A stretch of DNA of 39,193 bases from Acidobacteriaceae bacterium (GCA_003134655.1 PLBY01000099.1:1-39193); one strand, 5' to 3'. Positions 1-5,517 are shown, counted from the first letter of the stretch. Made by a program: numbers and translations. The notes: generated by a model not told the origin, from the letters alone.

Positions 1-278
<278 letters not shown>

Positions 279-308
279 CTATGATACGCCCTCTCGAGCT
301 CCGCTCGA

Positions 309-338
309 GGGGCAGCCGAAGGCGGCTGTCCCCACATA
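309..338. repeat. Short GC-rich palindromic intergenic repeat, copy 1
   Basis: A 9-bp stem (GGGCAGCCG with CGGCTGTCC, one G-T pair) closes a short loop and is followed by CCACATAA. A second copy with the same loop and the same CCCCACATAA tail lies at 1763-1791, so this is a dispersed palindromic unit. The rest of 237-471 shows no gene; it must hold the divergent promoters of the flanking genes, but no clear -35/-10 pair stands out. Confidence 0.5.
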
Positions 339-471
339 ATCCTTAACGCCTTTGCAAGAAAGCAGGAGCTAATCGCAGCGCTGAAAGAGCTGCGCCACCC
401 AAAGTCTTTCCCGATTGTTCATCACCTTAGGAGCGGTGGTAGACTCGAACGTTTTGTTAGAGGCGAACTTC

Positions 472-1320
472 ATGAACATTCAGCGGGTAGGCGTGGTGGG
501 CGCGGGGACCATGGGCAACGGAATTGCGCATGTGTTTGCGCGCGGCGGATTCCACGTTGTGCTGTGCGATGTGGAACAGCGGTTTCTGGATCGGGCGCTT
601 GGGATGATTGCGAAGAATCTCGATCGTGAAGTTTCGAAGAACAAGATTACGGCTGACGACAAGGCTTCGGCGCTCGCGCGCATTCGTCCGGCGACCGATC
701 GCGGGCAGCTTTCGGACTGCGACTTTGTCATTGAGGCTGCGACTGAGAAGTTTGACATCAAGACGGAGATTTTTCGCGATCTGGACCGGGTGACGCGGCC
801 GGAGATTATTCTGGCTTCGAATACATCTTCGATTTCGATTACGAAGCTGGCGGCGTTGACCAAACGGCCCGAGAAAGTGATCGGGATGCACTTCTTTAAT
901 CCGGTGCCGGTGATGAAACTGGTGGAAGTGATTCGTGGGCTGGCGACTTCGCAGGAGACGTTTACGGTGGTGCGCGACTTGTCGGTGAAGCTGGAGAAGA
1001 CTCCGGTCGAGGTGAATGACGCGCCGGGATTCGTTTCGAATCGCGTGCTGATGCCGCTGCTGAACGAGGCGATGTACACGGTGATGGAGGGGGTGGCCAC
1101 GGCTGAGGCCGTGGACGAGGTATTCAAGCTGGGGATGAATCATCCGATGGGGCCGCTGACGCTGGCGGATTTTATCGGGCTCGATGTTTGTCTCGACATC
1201 ATGCGGGTGCTGCAGAATGGGTTGGGGGATCCGAAGTACCGGCCGTGCCCGCTGCTGATCAAGATGGTGGACGCGGGATGGCTGGGGCGGAAGAGCGGGC
1301 GGGGATTCTATACGTATTGA
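472..1320 (+). CDS. hbd: 3-hydroxybutyryl-CoA dehydrogenase
   Basis: This 282-aa protein is the usual length for the single-domain 3-hydroxyacyl-CoA dehydrogenase family. It interconverts 3-hydroxybutyryl-CoA and acetoacetyl-CoA with NAD(P)H in short-chain fatty acid or butyrate-type metabolism, in the cytoplasm. The Rossmann dinucleotide motif [14 protein letters not shown] is at residues 10-23, the catalytic-His segment [16 protein letters not shown] is mid-protein, and the C-terminal substrate domain contains [17 protein letters not shown] and [16 protein letters not shown]. The start at ATG 472 is preferred over an upstream in-frame GTT/TTG extension because the protein then begins [10 protein letters not shown] and an AGAGG sequence sits 9 bases upstream. 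No fatty-acid partner genes are adjacent. Confidence 0.93.
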   Translation: MNIQRVGVVGAGTMGNGIAHVFARGGFHVVLCDVEQRFLDRALGMIAKNLDREVSKNKITADDKASALARIRPATDRGQLSDCDFVIEAATEKFDIKTEIFRDLDRVTRPEIILASNTSSISITKLAALTKRPEKVIGMHFFNPVPVMKLVEVIRGLATSQETFTVVRDLSVKLEKTPVEVNDAPGFVSNRVLMPLLNEAMYTVMEGVATAEAVDEVFKLGMNHPMGPLTLADFIGLDVCLDIMRVLQNGLGDPKYRPCPLLIKMVDAGWLGRKSGRGFYTY

Positions 1321-1344
1321 TGATTGTTGATTGCTGATTGTTCA

Positions 1345-1710
1345 ATGAAAACATCTGAGGGCGTTCCGAGCGCCGGGAGTGACGTTTGGTTCTACATTCT
1401 GGCTGCGCTTTGCGGCATGGGAACGGGATGGGCGGATGTTGCGATCAACGATTTGCTGTTCACGGCGCTCCTGGTGCTGTCCGCGGGCATGCTGCTCGGG
1501 TTGCTGCGGCCGCGGTGGCCCTGGCGGTGGGTGGTGACGGTTGGAGTGTTCATTCCACTGACTGAGTTAGCGGCTTACGAAATTCTTACTGTGAAGCCGA
1601 CGCGGGCCCAGATTTATGGATCGTTTCTGGCGTTTCTGCCGGGGATTGCGGGGGCGTATGGGGGATCGTTTATGCGCGATGTGATTGAGAATTTGCGGCA
1701 GGGGAAGTAG
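1345..1710 (+). CDS. Small membrane protein of unknown function
   Basis: A 121-aa protein with about four hydrophobic helices (roughly residues 14-32, 36-57, 63-83 and 93-112) and a short charged C-terminus. I do not recognise the family. ATG 1345 is chosen as start; an upstream TTG at 1324 would add seven residues encoded by a low-complexity TTGATTGCTGATTG stretch that looks non-coding. It lies 24 bases after the hydroxybutyryl-CoA dehydrogenase on the same strand and could be co-transcribed, although nothing connects the functions. Confidence 0.6.
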   Translation: MKTSEGVPSAGSDVWFYILAALCGMGTGWADVAINDLLFTALLVLSAGMLLGLLRPRWPWRWVVTVGVFIPLTELAAYEILTVKPTRAQIYGSFLAFLPGIAGAYGGSFMRDVIENLRQGK

Positions 1711-1762
1711 CGGCCTGCAGTTCCACTAAGAGCAATGAGTTCAGCTCGAAGGCGCCGGGCTT

Positions 1763-1791
1763 GGACGGCCGAGGCGGCCGTCCCCACATAA
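1763..1791. repeat. Short GC-rich palindromic intergenic repeat, copy 2
   Basis: A perfect 9-bp stem (GGACGGCCG with CGGCCGTCC, loop AGG) followed by CCACATAA, matching the unit at 309-338. It lies in the 1711-1842 spacer between the small membrane protein and the mobile element; nothing else is recognised there. Confidence 0.5.
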
Positions 1792-1834
1792 GCCATTTTT
1801 ACACAGGCCGTTCCTGCTCTTAGGTATCGGCTAA

Positions 1835-1842
1835 CCAGAAAG
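1835..1842. repeat. 8-bp target-site duplication, left copy
   Basis: CCAGAAAG directly abuts the left inverted repeat and is repeated exactly at 5470-5477 directly outside the right one. IS1595-family transposases are known to produce 8-bp duplications, which fits. Confidence 0.9.
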
Positions 1843-1866
1843 GAGGATTATTCACTTGACACAAAT
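1843..1866 (+). repeat. Left terminal inverted repeat of the IS1595-type element
   Basis: 24 bp starting GAGGATTATTCACTTGAC. It matches the reverse complement of 5446-5469 at 22 of 24 positions; the mismatches are at positions 2 and 3. Like the right end it contains TTGACA, a consensus -35 hexamer pointing into the element. Confidence 0.9.
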
Positions 1867-1875
1867 GGAGGAAAA

Positions 1876-2052
1876 ATGAAAGATTCAAAGAGCCGTGACA
1901 GGGCAGAAACCACGCACGAAAGCAAAGAACTGATCGACACAATTAAGGCGCTCATTGAGCTTTACAAGAGCGCCTTCGGGGACCAATGGCAGAGTGTATT
2001 TGGCGCGACGGTGAAGGTTTATCTCACCGGTCTTTATGGAGATTCCCGATAA
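1876..2052 (+). CDS. Small passenger protein, 58 aa, unknown
   Basis: ATG 1876 begins MKDSKSRDRAETTHESKELI and ends LTGLYGDSR. A strong Shine-Dalgarno, GGAGG, lies at 1867-1871, directly against the inner edge of the left inverted repeat. The N-terminal third is charged and polar and the remainder is probably helical. I do not recognise a family. It is convergent with the 52-aa minus-strand ORF and their 3' ends overlap by 19 bases. TTGACA in the inverted repeat is too close to be an ordinary promoter for this gene, so transcription could come from outside the element. The ribosome-binding site is the main support. Confidence 0.55.
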   Translation: MKDSKSRDRAETTHESKELIDTIKALIELYKSAFGDQWQSVFGATVKVYLTGLYGDSR

Positions 2053-2192
2053 AGTTCATTTAGCGTCTGGGCAGTGGCCTTCAGAAACTCTTGGATTTTG
2101 TCGGGACTATTGATCCAACTCGTTGCTGCTTGTGGCGAACCCATTGCCTTGTCTGTTAGCTGCGTAGCTAACTCCAGAACCTTTATGTCCAT
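2034..2192 (-). CDS. Small passenger protein, 52 aa, unknown
   Basis: Reading leftwards from ATG 2192, the protein begins MDIKVLELATQLTDKAMG and ends TLNELYRESP. It is probably helical and acidic, with no recognised family. It lies 61 bases downstream of the Com-like zinc-ribbon gene on the same strand, so the two could be one transcript. Codon 3 is the rare AUA, the codon the element's tRNA should read. No strong Shine-Dalgarno is visible. Codon use looks coding, but the ORF is short and the call is moderate. Confidence 0.45.
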   Translation of the reverse strand: MDIKVLELATQLTDKAMGSPQAATSWINSPDKIQEFLKATAQTLNELYRESP

Positions 2193-2253
2193 TGTGGTGA
2201 CTCGCTTTCTGAGGGAAGGCGAGTGTTATACCATGCCCATTTGCCGCCTGCAA

Positions 2254-2430
2254 TCACGCTTGCGTAGTGGTGCAGGGCATCGTTCCCACAGGCTTCAAGC
2301 TATCCTCAAAGATGTTGACTACTCCGCACTTGCGGCAGATAATCTCTCCTGTATAGGCTCCTGCGGTCACGCAGAGCCACTCATTACAGCCTAGGCATTG
2401 GGAATTTACCAGCTCTTGGTAGCGTTTCAT
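2254..2430 (-). CDS. Com-like zinc-ribbon protein, 58 aa
   Basis: Reading leftwards from ATG 2430, the product is 58 aa with four cysteines as C12-x2-C15 and C32-x2-C35 (segments CLGC and CRKC), separated by 16 residues. The spacing and the bracketing residues (C..C..W.....Y.GEI.C.KCG.VN) resemble the Com family, small zinc-ribbon proteins typified by the phage Mu Com protein, which binds mRNA to switch on translation of the mom DNA-modification gene. A strong Shine-Dalgarno (GGAGG, just before the ATG) supports expression. No mom-like gene is adjacent, so a role in regulating element transcripts is only inferred. A generic zinc ribbon with another job is the alternative. Confidence 0.65.
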   Translation of the reverse strand: MKRYQELVNSQCLGCNEWLCVTAGAYTGEIICRKCGVVNIFEDSLKPVGTMPCTTTQA

Positions 2431-2471
2431 ACCTCCAGCCTGCTACCAGACATAAAAGTAATCAACTATAG

Positions 2472-2494
2472 CATCTGTATTTTCTTGACAGATG
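2472..2494. promoter_or_regulatory. Inverted repeat in a divergent intergenic region, possible operator
   Basis: CATCTGT (2472-2478) and ACAGATG (2488-2494) form a perfect 7-bp inverted repeat with a 9-base centre. It lies between the Com-like gene (minus) and the 175-aa gene (plus). A consensus -35 hexamer TTGACA (2485-2490, plus strand) overlaps the right arm, but no convincing -10 follows at 16-18 bases. A protein bound here could control both directions. Confidence 0.35.
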
Positions 2495-2536
2495 GTTTCC
2501 CTTCTGCCACGATTCTATTCATCGTAGAGGGGGGCC

Positions 2537-3064
2537 ATGCCCATGGATACCACGAAGATCAGGACAAAGATTGGCGATAATGAATTCGAAGCGGACGGCC
2601 CTGTCGATATTGTAACCGCCCAATTCCAGGCGTTTCTAGAAAGTATCAGCACAGTCCAATCCAATAGCACATCGAACGGTGCAGCTGCACAGACAATTGT
2701 GCAATCGAATCAATCGGATACAGTGGGAAACGTGCACATTCCCATTGAGAAGATTTTGCACGTGTCTGGGCGCATTGTTTCTTTAACTGCCTTGCCTCAG
2801 TCCGCAGAGGACGCTGCGTTGCTGATCATGCTCGGACACAAAGACCTTCGCGACAACATTGCGGTCACAGGGCAAGAGATTGGGGACGGGCTAGCGCAAT
2901 CAGGCCGCCCGGTGCCTCGTGTTGATCGAGTATTGGATAACGCTATCGGAGAGGCGCTGGTCCTAAAGAGCGGCATCAAGCGTTCGACGCGGTATCGCCT
3001 CACGAACCAAGGATTGACGAAGGCTCTTAATATTGCGAAGGGATTGGTTGAAAGTTTGCCGTGA
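2537..3064 (+). CDS. Conserved passenger protein with winged-helix-like C-terminus, 175 aa
   Basis: The N-terminal segment TTKIRTKIGDNEFEADGP is a short beta-strand pattern seen at the start of a widespread group of uncharacterised bacterial proteins. A low-complexity Ser/Asn/Gln linker follows (about residues 40-65). The C-terminal part (about 95-175) contains LRDNIAVTGQEIGDGL, PRVDRVLDNAIGEALV and STRYRLTNQGLTKALNIA. The order 'helices, then rYrLT..G...A' looks like a winged-helix DNA- or RNA-binding fold. This is pattern recognition rather than a family assignment. A GAGGGGGG sequence lies 3 bases before ATG 2537; a second in-frame ATG at 2543 is equally possible. It is upstream of the tRNA on the same strand. 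Confidence 0.7.
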   Translation: MPMDTTKIRTKIGDNEFEADGPVDIVTAQFQAFLESISTVQSNSTSNGAAAQTIVQSNQSDTVGNVHIPIEKILHVSGRIVSLTALPQSAEDAALLIMLGHKDLRDNIAVTGQEIGDGLAQSGRPVPRVDRVLDNAIGEALVLKSGIKRSTRYRLTNQGLTKALNIAKGLVESLP

Positions 3065-3303
3065 TTCTCCTACCCCCTATCCGTAGAGACTCTATGTATG
3101 GAGGATGGACACGCAAATCGCGTTGCTGTACGCTCCGATTCGCATGAGTTATTATCCGAGGCTTTGTATGACCAGAATAGCTATAGCCTGACTCCATCCC
3201 AGGTTCACCGTGGAGTTGGGCGAAAACGGAAAGGCCCCAAACCAGAAGCCTTGGAGGGAAGCTGGTTTAGAGCCGTGGTGATCCGCTTTCATTTTGCCTG
3301 ACC
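3065..3303 (+). other. Non-coding leader of the tRNA region, no gene recognised
   Basis: 239 bases between the 175-aa gene and the tRNA. A 67-codon open frame here (3098-3301) has no family resemblance and is not called. A 7-bp inverted repeat, AAACCAG (about 3239) with CTGGTTT (about 3262), and a second pair, GTTGGG with CCCAAAC, suggest RNA structure just upstream of the tRNA, but no defined class is recognised. Confidence 0.3.
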
Positions 3304-3390
3304 GGAGGGCGACTAGTTGGCACTAGGAGCGGCCTTATAAGCCGCTGGTTCCTTCATTGGAACGGGGTCCGATCCCCCCGCCCTCCGCCA
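3304..3390 (+). tRNA. Allo-tRNA with 8/4 cloverleaf, anticodon UAU, serine-type
   Basis: The 87 nt fold completely. The 8-bp acceptor is 3304-3311 with 3379-3386, all Watson-Crick. One linker base follows. The D stem is CTAG/CTAG around TTGGCA. The anticodon stem is GCGGC/GCCGC around loop CTTATAA, giving anticodon UAU at 3336-3338. A long variable arm is GTTCC/GGAAC with a 6-base loop. The T stem has only 4 bp, GGGG/CCCC, around TCCGATC. G73 and an encoded CCA end it. Read as an ordinary 7/5 tRNA, the T stem would contain a C-C mismatch, so 8/4 is the better model. The 12-bp 8/4 branch, the class II variable arm and G73 match the serine-type allo-tRNAs reported in Acidobacteria as possible missense suppressors. 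UAU should read AUA, normally isoleucine. C55 in place of the usual T is odd. Position 3:70 is A-U, so alanine identity is not expected. Confidence 0.87.
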
Positions 3391-3418
3391 TTATAGCCCA
3401 AGTTTTGAGGCGGAACGA

Positions 3419-4111
3419 ATGAATCCGATAGATCAATTACGAAAGCTGCTGTTGGAATCATCTCTGCTCTCGTCGAAGAATAAAGAGCATCTCGCGCGAG
3501 TCTTCTATGACGCCACAAAAATTACCTATTTGCGTCAGAAGCGGATGAACAAACCAACACTGAAGATGAAGGAGATTTCTTCCGCTCTGATTTTGGCGGA
3601 GACCCTGCATTCGCAGCCATTTCAATTCAATGCAGTCGGAGAACTAGCCGAGAATTTCGGTGGCGATTTCAGTGAGGAAAAAGCATTGGAATATTTTGGA
3701 AGTAAGGTAATGGGTGAAGTCAATGACGTGCACGGGCGAAAGGTCGTAATCGATGAAGATGCCATGAAATCCCTCTATAAAGAAGAGGGCACGGGAAAGC
3801 ACATCGTAGACCCAGAGAATTATGAGCAGGTTCGCGGGAAGCGGTTGCCCTGGATTCGATTTACGATTCAGGGATCGCGAGCAATTTACGTCGCGGAAGA
3901 AACCTTTGGAGGCTCTTTTCGGAGGACCTTCTTGTACACTGGTATTGCTACCATCCCCTTGCAACTTCAAAAACCACAGGTCTCGTATTACATTATTCCC
4001 GTTCGCGAAGGAAAGAATGGAAACCTGCGAATGGTCACGGCATATAGCATGTTTACGCGAAACAAATTTCTTTCAAGAATTGCGCTTTCTAAGCCATACG
4101 TGCATCTATAA
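3419..4111 (+). CDS. Passenger protein, possible BECR-fold RNase/toxin at the C-terminus, 230 aa
   Basis: The N-terminal half (about 1-130) is mostly helical and unrecognised. Residues about 140-230 run RGKRLPWIRFTIQG, then YVAEETFGGSFRRTFLY, then SYYIIPVREGKNGNLRMV, then TAYSMFTRNKFLSRI. The order 'R..lPwi..Ti', beta strands, 'R..dGnl.vvTAY.m' resembles phage-type Barnase-EndoU-ColicinE5/D-RelE (BECR) nuclease domains, which cut RNA; this assignment is tentative. The ATG at 3419 follows GAGGCGG (3407-3413). The gene starts only 28 bases after the tRNA CCA end on the same strand, so the two are probably co-transcribed and the tRNA cut out. Codon 4 is AUA. No separate immunity gene is obvious. 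Confidence 0.7.
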   Translation: MNPIDQLRKLLLESSLLSSKNKEHLARVFYDATKITYLRQKRMNKPTLKMKEISSALILAETLHSQPFQFNAVGELAENFGGDFSEEKALEYFGSKVMGEVNDVHGRKVVIDEDAMKSLYKEEGTGKHIVDPENYEQVRGKRLPWIRFTIQGSRAIYVAEETFGGSFRRTFLYTGIATIPLQLQKPQVSYYIIPVREGKNGNLRMVTAYSMFTRNKFLSRIALSKPYVHL

Positions 4112-4216
4112 GAAACATAAACGTTTACAGCTTGCATCTTTCGCATAACTTTCGTCATCAAATATTCGGTAAATGTCAAGCACAAAAACCTGCTAAGATA
4201 AATACCGATCCAAGAT

Positions 4217-4297
4217 GGTGGGATTAGATTAGCTCTTGATCTAGCTGGTGAGCGTTAAGAGTTTTCTTCCCACTCGGGTGCACCAGCAGACATATGG
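4217..4297 (+). ncRNA. Possible structured RNA upstream of a terminator
   Basis: GGTGGGA (4217-4223) can pair with TCCCACT (4268-4274), 7 bp with one G-T. Inside it CTCTTGA can pair with TTAAGAG, again 7 bp with one G-T. The nested hairpins are followed at 4298 by a strong terminator. This could be a small RNA, an attenuator for the 41-aa ORF downstream, or the structured 3' end of the passenger transcript. TTAGCTC and AGCTGGTGAGCG recall a tRNA D arm, but no cloverleaf can be drawn. The rest of 4112-4216 shows no gene. Confidence 0.3.
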
Positions 4298-4324
4298 AAT
4301 CGCCTCGGGAAACCGAGGCGATTT
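4298..4324 (+). terminator. Rho-independent terminator with GAAA tetraloop
   Basis: AATCGCCTCGG (4298-4308) pairs perfectly with CCGAGGCGATT (4313-4323) across a GAAA loop. It is followed by TTTCCGTTT on the plus strand, while the minus-strand side has no T run. It should end the plus-strand passenger transcript containing the tRNA and the 230-aa gene, ahead of the convergent transposase gene. Confidence 0.75.
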
Positions 4325-4355
4325 CCGTTTGTGGAAGATGCTATGATTTTGAATC

Positions 4356-4481
4356 ATGCGAACCGATAAAGGACGGTTCGACGAAGTTCTCAGCCGGATG
4401 CTGGCGAAGCCTCCGCAGAAAAACTCTGAGATAAAGGGAAGGCCGAAGGCCCCACGCAAGCCTAAGACTTCTCAGAAGTGA
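4356..4481 (+). CDS. Small basic protein, 41 aa, convergent with the transposase
   Basis: MRTDKGRFDEVLSRMLAKPP begins a 41-aa protein with a Lys/Pro-rich tail (KAPRKPKTSQK). The layout 'FD.vL..ML.kPP', then a basic Pro/Lys tail, resembles short bacterial proteins I have seen annotated only as hypothetical. Its last 20 bases overlap the 3' end of the transposase gene on the opposite strand. No good Shine-Dalgarno is present, so expression is uncertain. Codon 26 is AUA followed by AAG. Confidence 0.45.
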   Translation: MRTDKGRFDEVLSRMLAKPPQKNSEIKGRPKAPRKPKTSQK

Positions 4482-5421
4482 GCGCCGCGAAGCGCAGAGG
4501 CTTGACCCCGCAGAGCCGTTGCACGGTGCCTATGAACACGTCCGCATCCGTGCGGTGATTGAACCTGTATTCGAACTCCGCAAGGTAGCGATGCAGATGC
4601 TTCCCTGACAGTTTGTGGAACTGGCCTATCACTCCCCGCTTGAGCAGAGAAAACGCGGATTCGATTGTGTTCGTATACACGTCGCCGCGAACGTACTCGC
4701 CCTTTATGTGATTGACTCGTTCATGTCGATCCGAGAACTCAGGAGCTAGTGCGGTGGGATAGCAGTGATGCTGGTCAGTCATCACACGCTCAACGTCGGC
4801 TGACAGATTCTCTCGCACGAAACCAGTGATTGTGTTGAGCTTCGCATCTGGCACATGCTGCAATCGGATTTTGCCTCCGCGTTGCACAGCGCCCATAACG
4901 ACTTTCTTCTGTTTCTTTGCGTACTTCACTCCCATGCCACGGATGCGACCGCCGACATAGGTTTCGTCGATTTCCACGATTCCGCCGAGAGGCTTAGGAT
5001 CGCCTTCTGCCATCGCCTCACGAATGCGATGATTCAAGTACCATGCGGTCTTGTAACCGCCGATCCCCAGGTCGCGCTGCAATTGCTTCGCGCTGATTCC
5101 CTTCTTCGCATTCAGGATCAGGCCGATTGCATGGAACCAAACTATCAGCGGCAGATGCGAGTCCGCGAACAGCGTGCCAGCGGTGGGAGAGAACTGCTGG
5201 TGACAGTCTTTGTTGAGGCAAAGATAGAACCACGGGCGCTTGTTCTTCGACTCCGCAGTCCGCATCACGCGCTTGACGTTCTTATCGCCACAGGTGGAGC
5301 AGCGCACTACGCCATCCGGCCAGCGCATTTTTTCGACGTACTCAAGACACTGTTCTTCAGTCGAGAACTTTATGGCGATTTCCCTGATGTTTACTGGCTT
5401 GGGATGGATTCGCTGTGGCAT
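4462..5421 (-). CDS. IS1595-family DDE transposase
   Basis: This 319-aa protein has the family layout: an N-terminal zinc ribbon (C41-x2-C44 and C68-x4-C73), then a helical region, then a DDE catalytic domain. That domain has D152 in EIDETYVGGR, D216 in VMTDQHHCYP, and E254 in VYTNTIESAFSLLKRG. The length is typical and no frameshift is seen. It should cut and join the 24-bp inverted repeats of the element and leave 8-bp duplications, as observed. Five of its isoleucines (residues 17, 93, 239, 265, 297) are encoded by AUA, the codon assigned to the element's own tRNA. The ATG at 5421 has no Shine-Dalgarno; see the promoter entry for a possible leaderless transcript. Confidence 0.95.
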   Translation of the reverse strand: MPQRIHPKPVNIREIAIKFSTEEQCLEYVEKMRWPDGVVRCSTCGDKNVKRVMRTAESKNKRPWFYLCLNKDCHQQFSPTAGTLFADSHLPLIVWFHAIGLILNAKKGISAKQLQRDLGIGGYKTAWYLNHRIREAMAEGDPKPLGGIVEIDETYVGGRIRGMGVKYAKKQKKVVMGAVQRGGKIRLQHVPDAKLNTITGFVRENLSADVERVMTDQHHCYPTALAPEFSDRHERVNHIKGEYVRGDVYTNTIESAFSLLKRGVIGQFHKLSGKHLHRYLAEFEYRFNHRTDADVFIGTVQRLCGVKPLRFAALTSEKS

Positions 5422-5427
5422 GAACCC

Positions 5428-5456
5428 ACTTTACCAAAATATGGTATTTGTGTCAA
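5428..5456 (-). promoter_or_regulatory. Transposase promoter formed by the right inverted repeat
   Basis: On the minus strand TTGACA (5456-5451, inside the inverted repeat) is followed after exactly 17 bases by TAAAGT (5433-5428), a 4/6 match to the -10 consensus. Transcription would start about 6-7 bases further on, at or next to the ATG at 5421, which would give a leaderless or nearly leaderless mRNA and fits the missing Shine-Dalgarno. Confidence 0.5.
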
Positions 5457-5469
5457 GTGAATAATCTGC
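5446..5469 (-). repeat. Right terminal inverted repeat of the IS1595-type element
   Basis: 24 bp; its reverse complement begins GCAGATTATTCACTTGAC and matches the left end at 22 of 24 positions. Confidence 0.9.
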
Positions 5470-5477
5470 CCAGAAAG
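5470..5477. repeat. 8-bp target-site duplication, right copy
   Basis: CCAGAAAG, identical to 1835-1842. It leaves 40 bases before the next gene, so the element has inserted in that gene's 5' region and may have separated it from its original promoter. Confidence 0.9.
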
Positions 5478-5517
5478 TTACTCCCGATTCCACAGGAATT
5501 ACGCGTATGCTGCGATC

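Larger units (their letters stand above)
1843..5469. mobile_element. IS1595-family element carrying passenger genes and an allo-tRNA (3627 bp)
   Basis: The ends are 24-bp inverted repeats (1843-1866 and 5446-5469) that differ at only two positions and share the core GATTATTCACTTGACACA. They are flanked by a perfect 8-bp direct duplication, CCAGAAAG. The transposase at the right end is of IS1595 type. An ordinary IS of this family carries little more than its transposase; here about 2.6 kb of passenger DNA sits between the left end and the transposase. It includes three small ORFs, a Com-like zinc ribbon, a 175-aa protein, a tRNA, a 230-aa protein and a terminator. The passengers are visibly more AT-rich than the flanking genes. 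IS1595 members with passenger genes are known as a class. The intact ends and identical duplication suggest insertion was recent and that the unit is mobile as a whole. Confidence 0.92.

Noticed and set aside
415..471. Upstream extension of the hydroxybutyryl-CoA dehydrogenase
   Set aside because: The extension precedes the conserved Rossmann start and a ribosome-binding sequence lies before ATG 472.
3098..3301. 67-codon plus-strand open frame between the 175-aa gene and the tRNA
   Set aside because: Unremarkable amino-acid pattern, no family resemblance, and it runs to the tRNA's 5' end; hairpins in the same DNA suggest a non-coding leader.
3304..3390. Ordinary tRNA-Ile, tRNA-Leu or tRNA-Sec
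   Set aside because: The long variable arm excludes Ile; G73 instead of A73 argues against Leu; anticodon UAU and the short D stem argue against Sec; a 7/5 fold leaves a C-C mismatch.
4217..4290. Possible second tRNA (TTAGCTC...AGCTGGTGAGCG resembles a D arm)
   Set aside because: No anticodon arm with a 7-base loop and no T arm can be drawn; the outer pairing fits a simple nested hairpin.
4855..5460. 201-codon plus-strand frame opposite the transposase
   Set aside because: Shadow frame antisense to a clear DDE transposase; no coding signals of its own.
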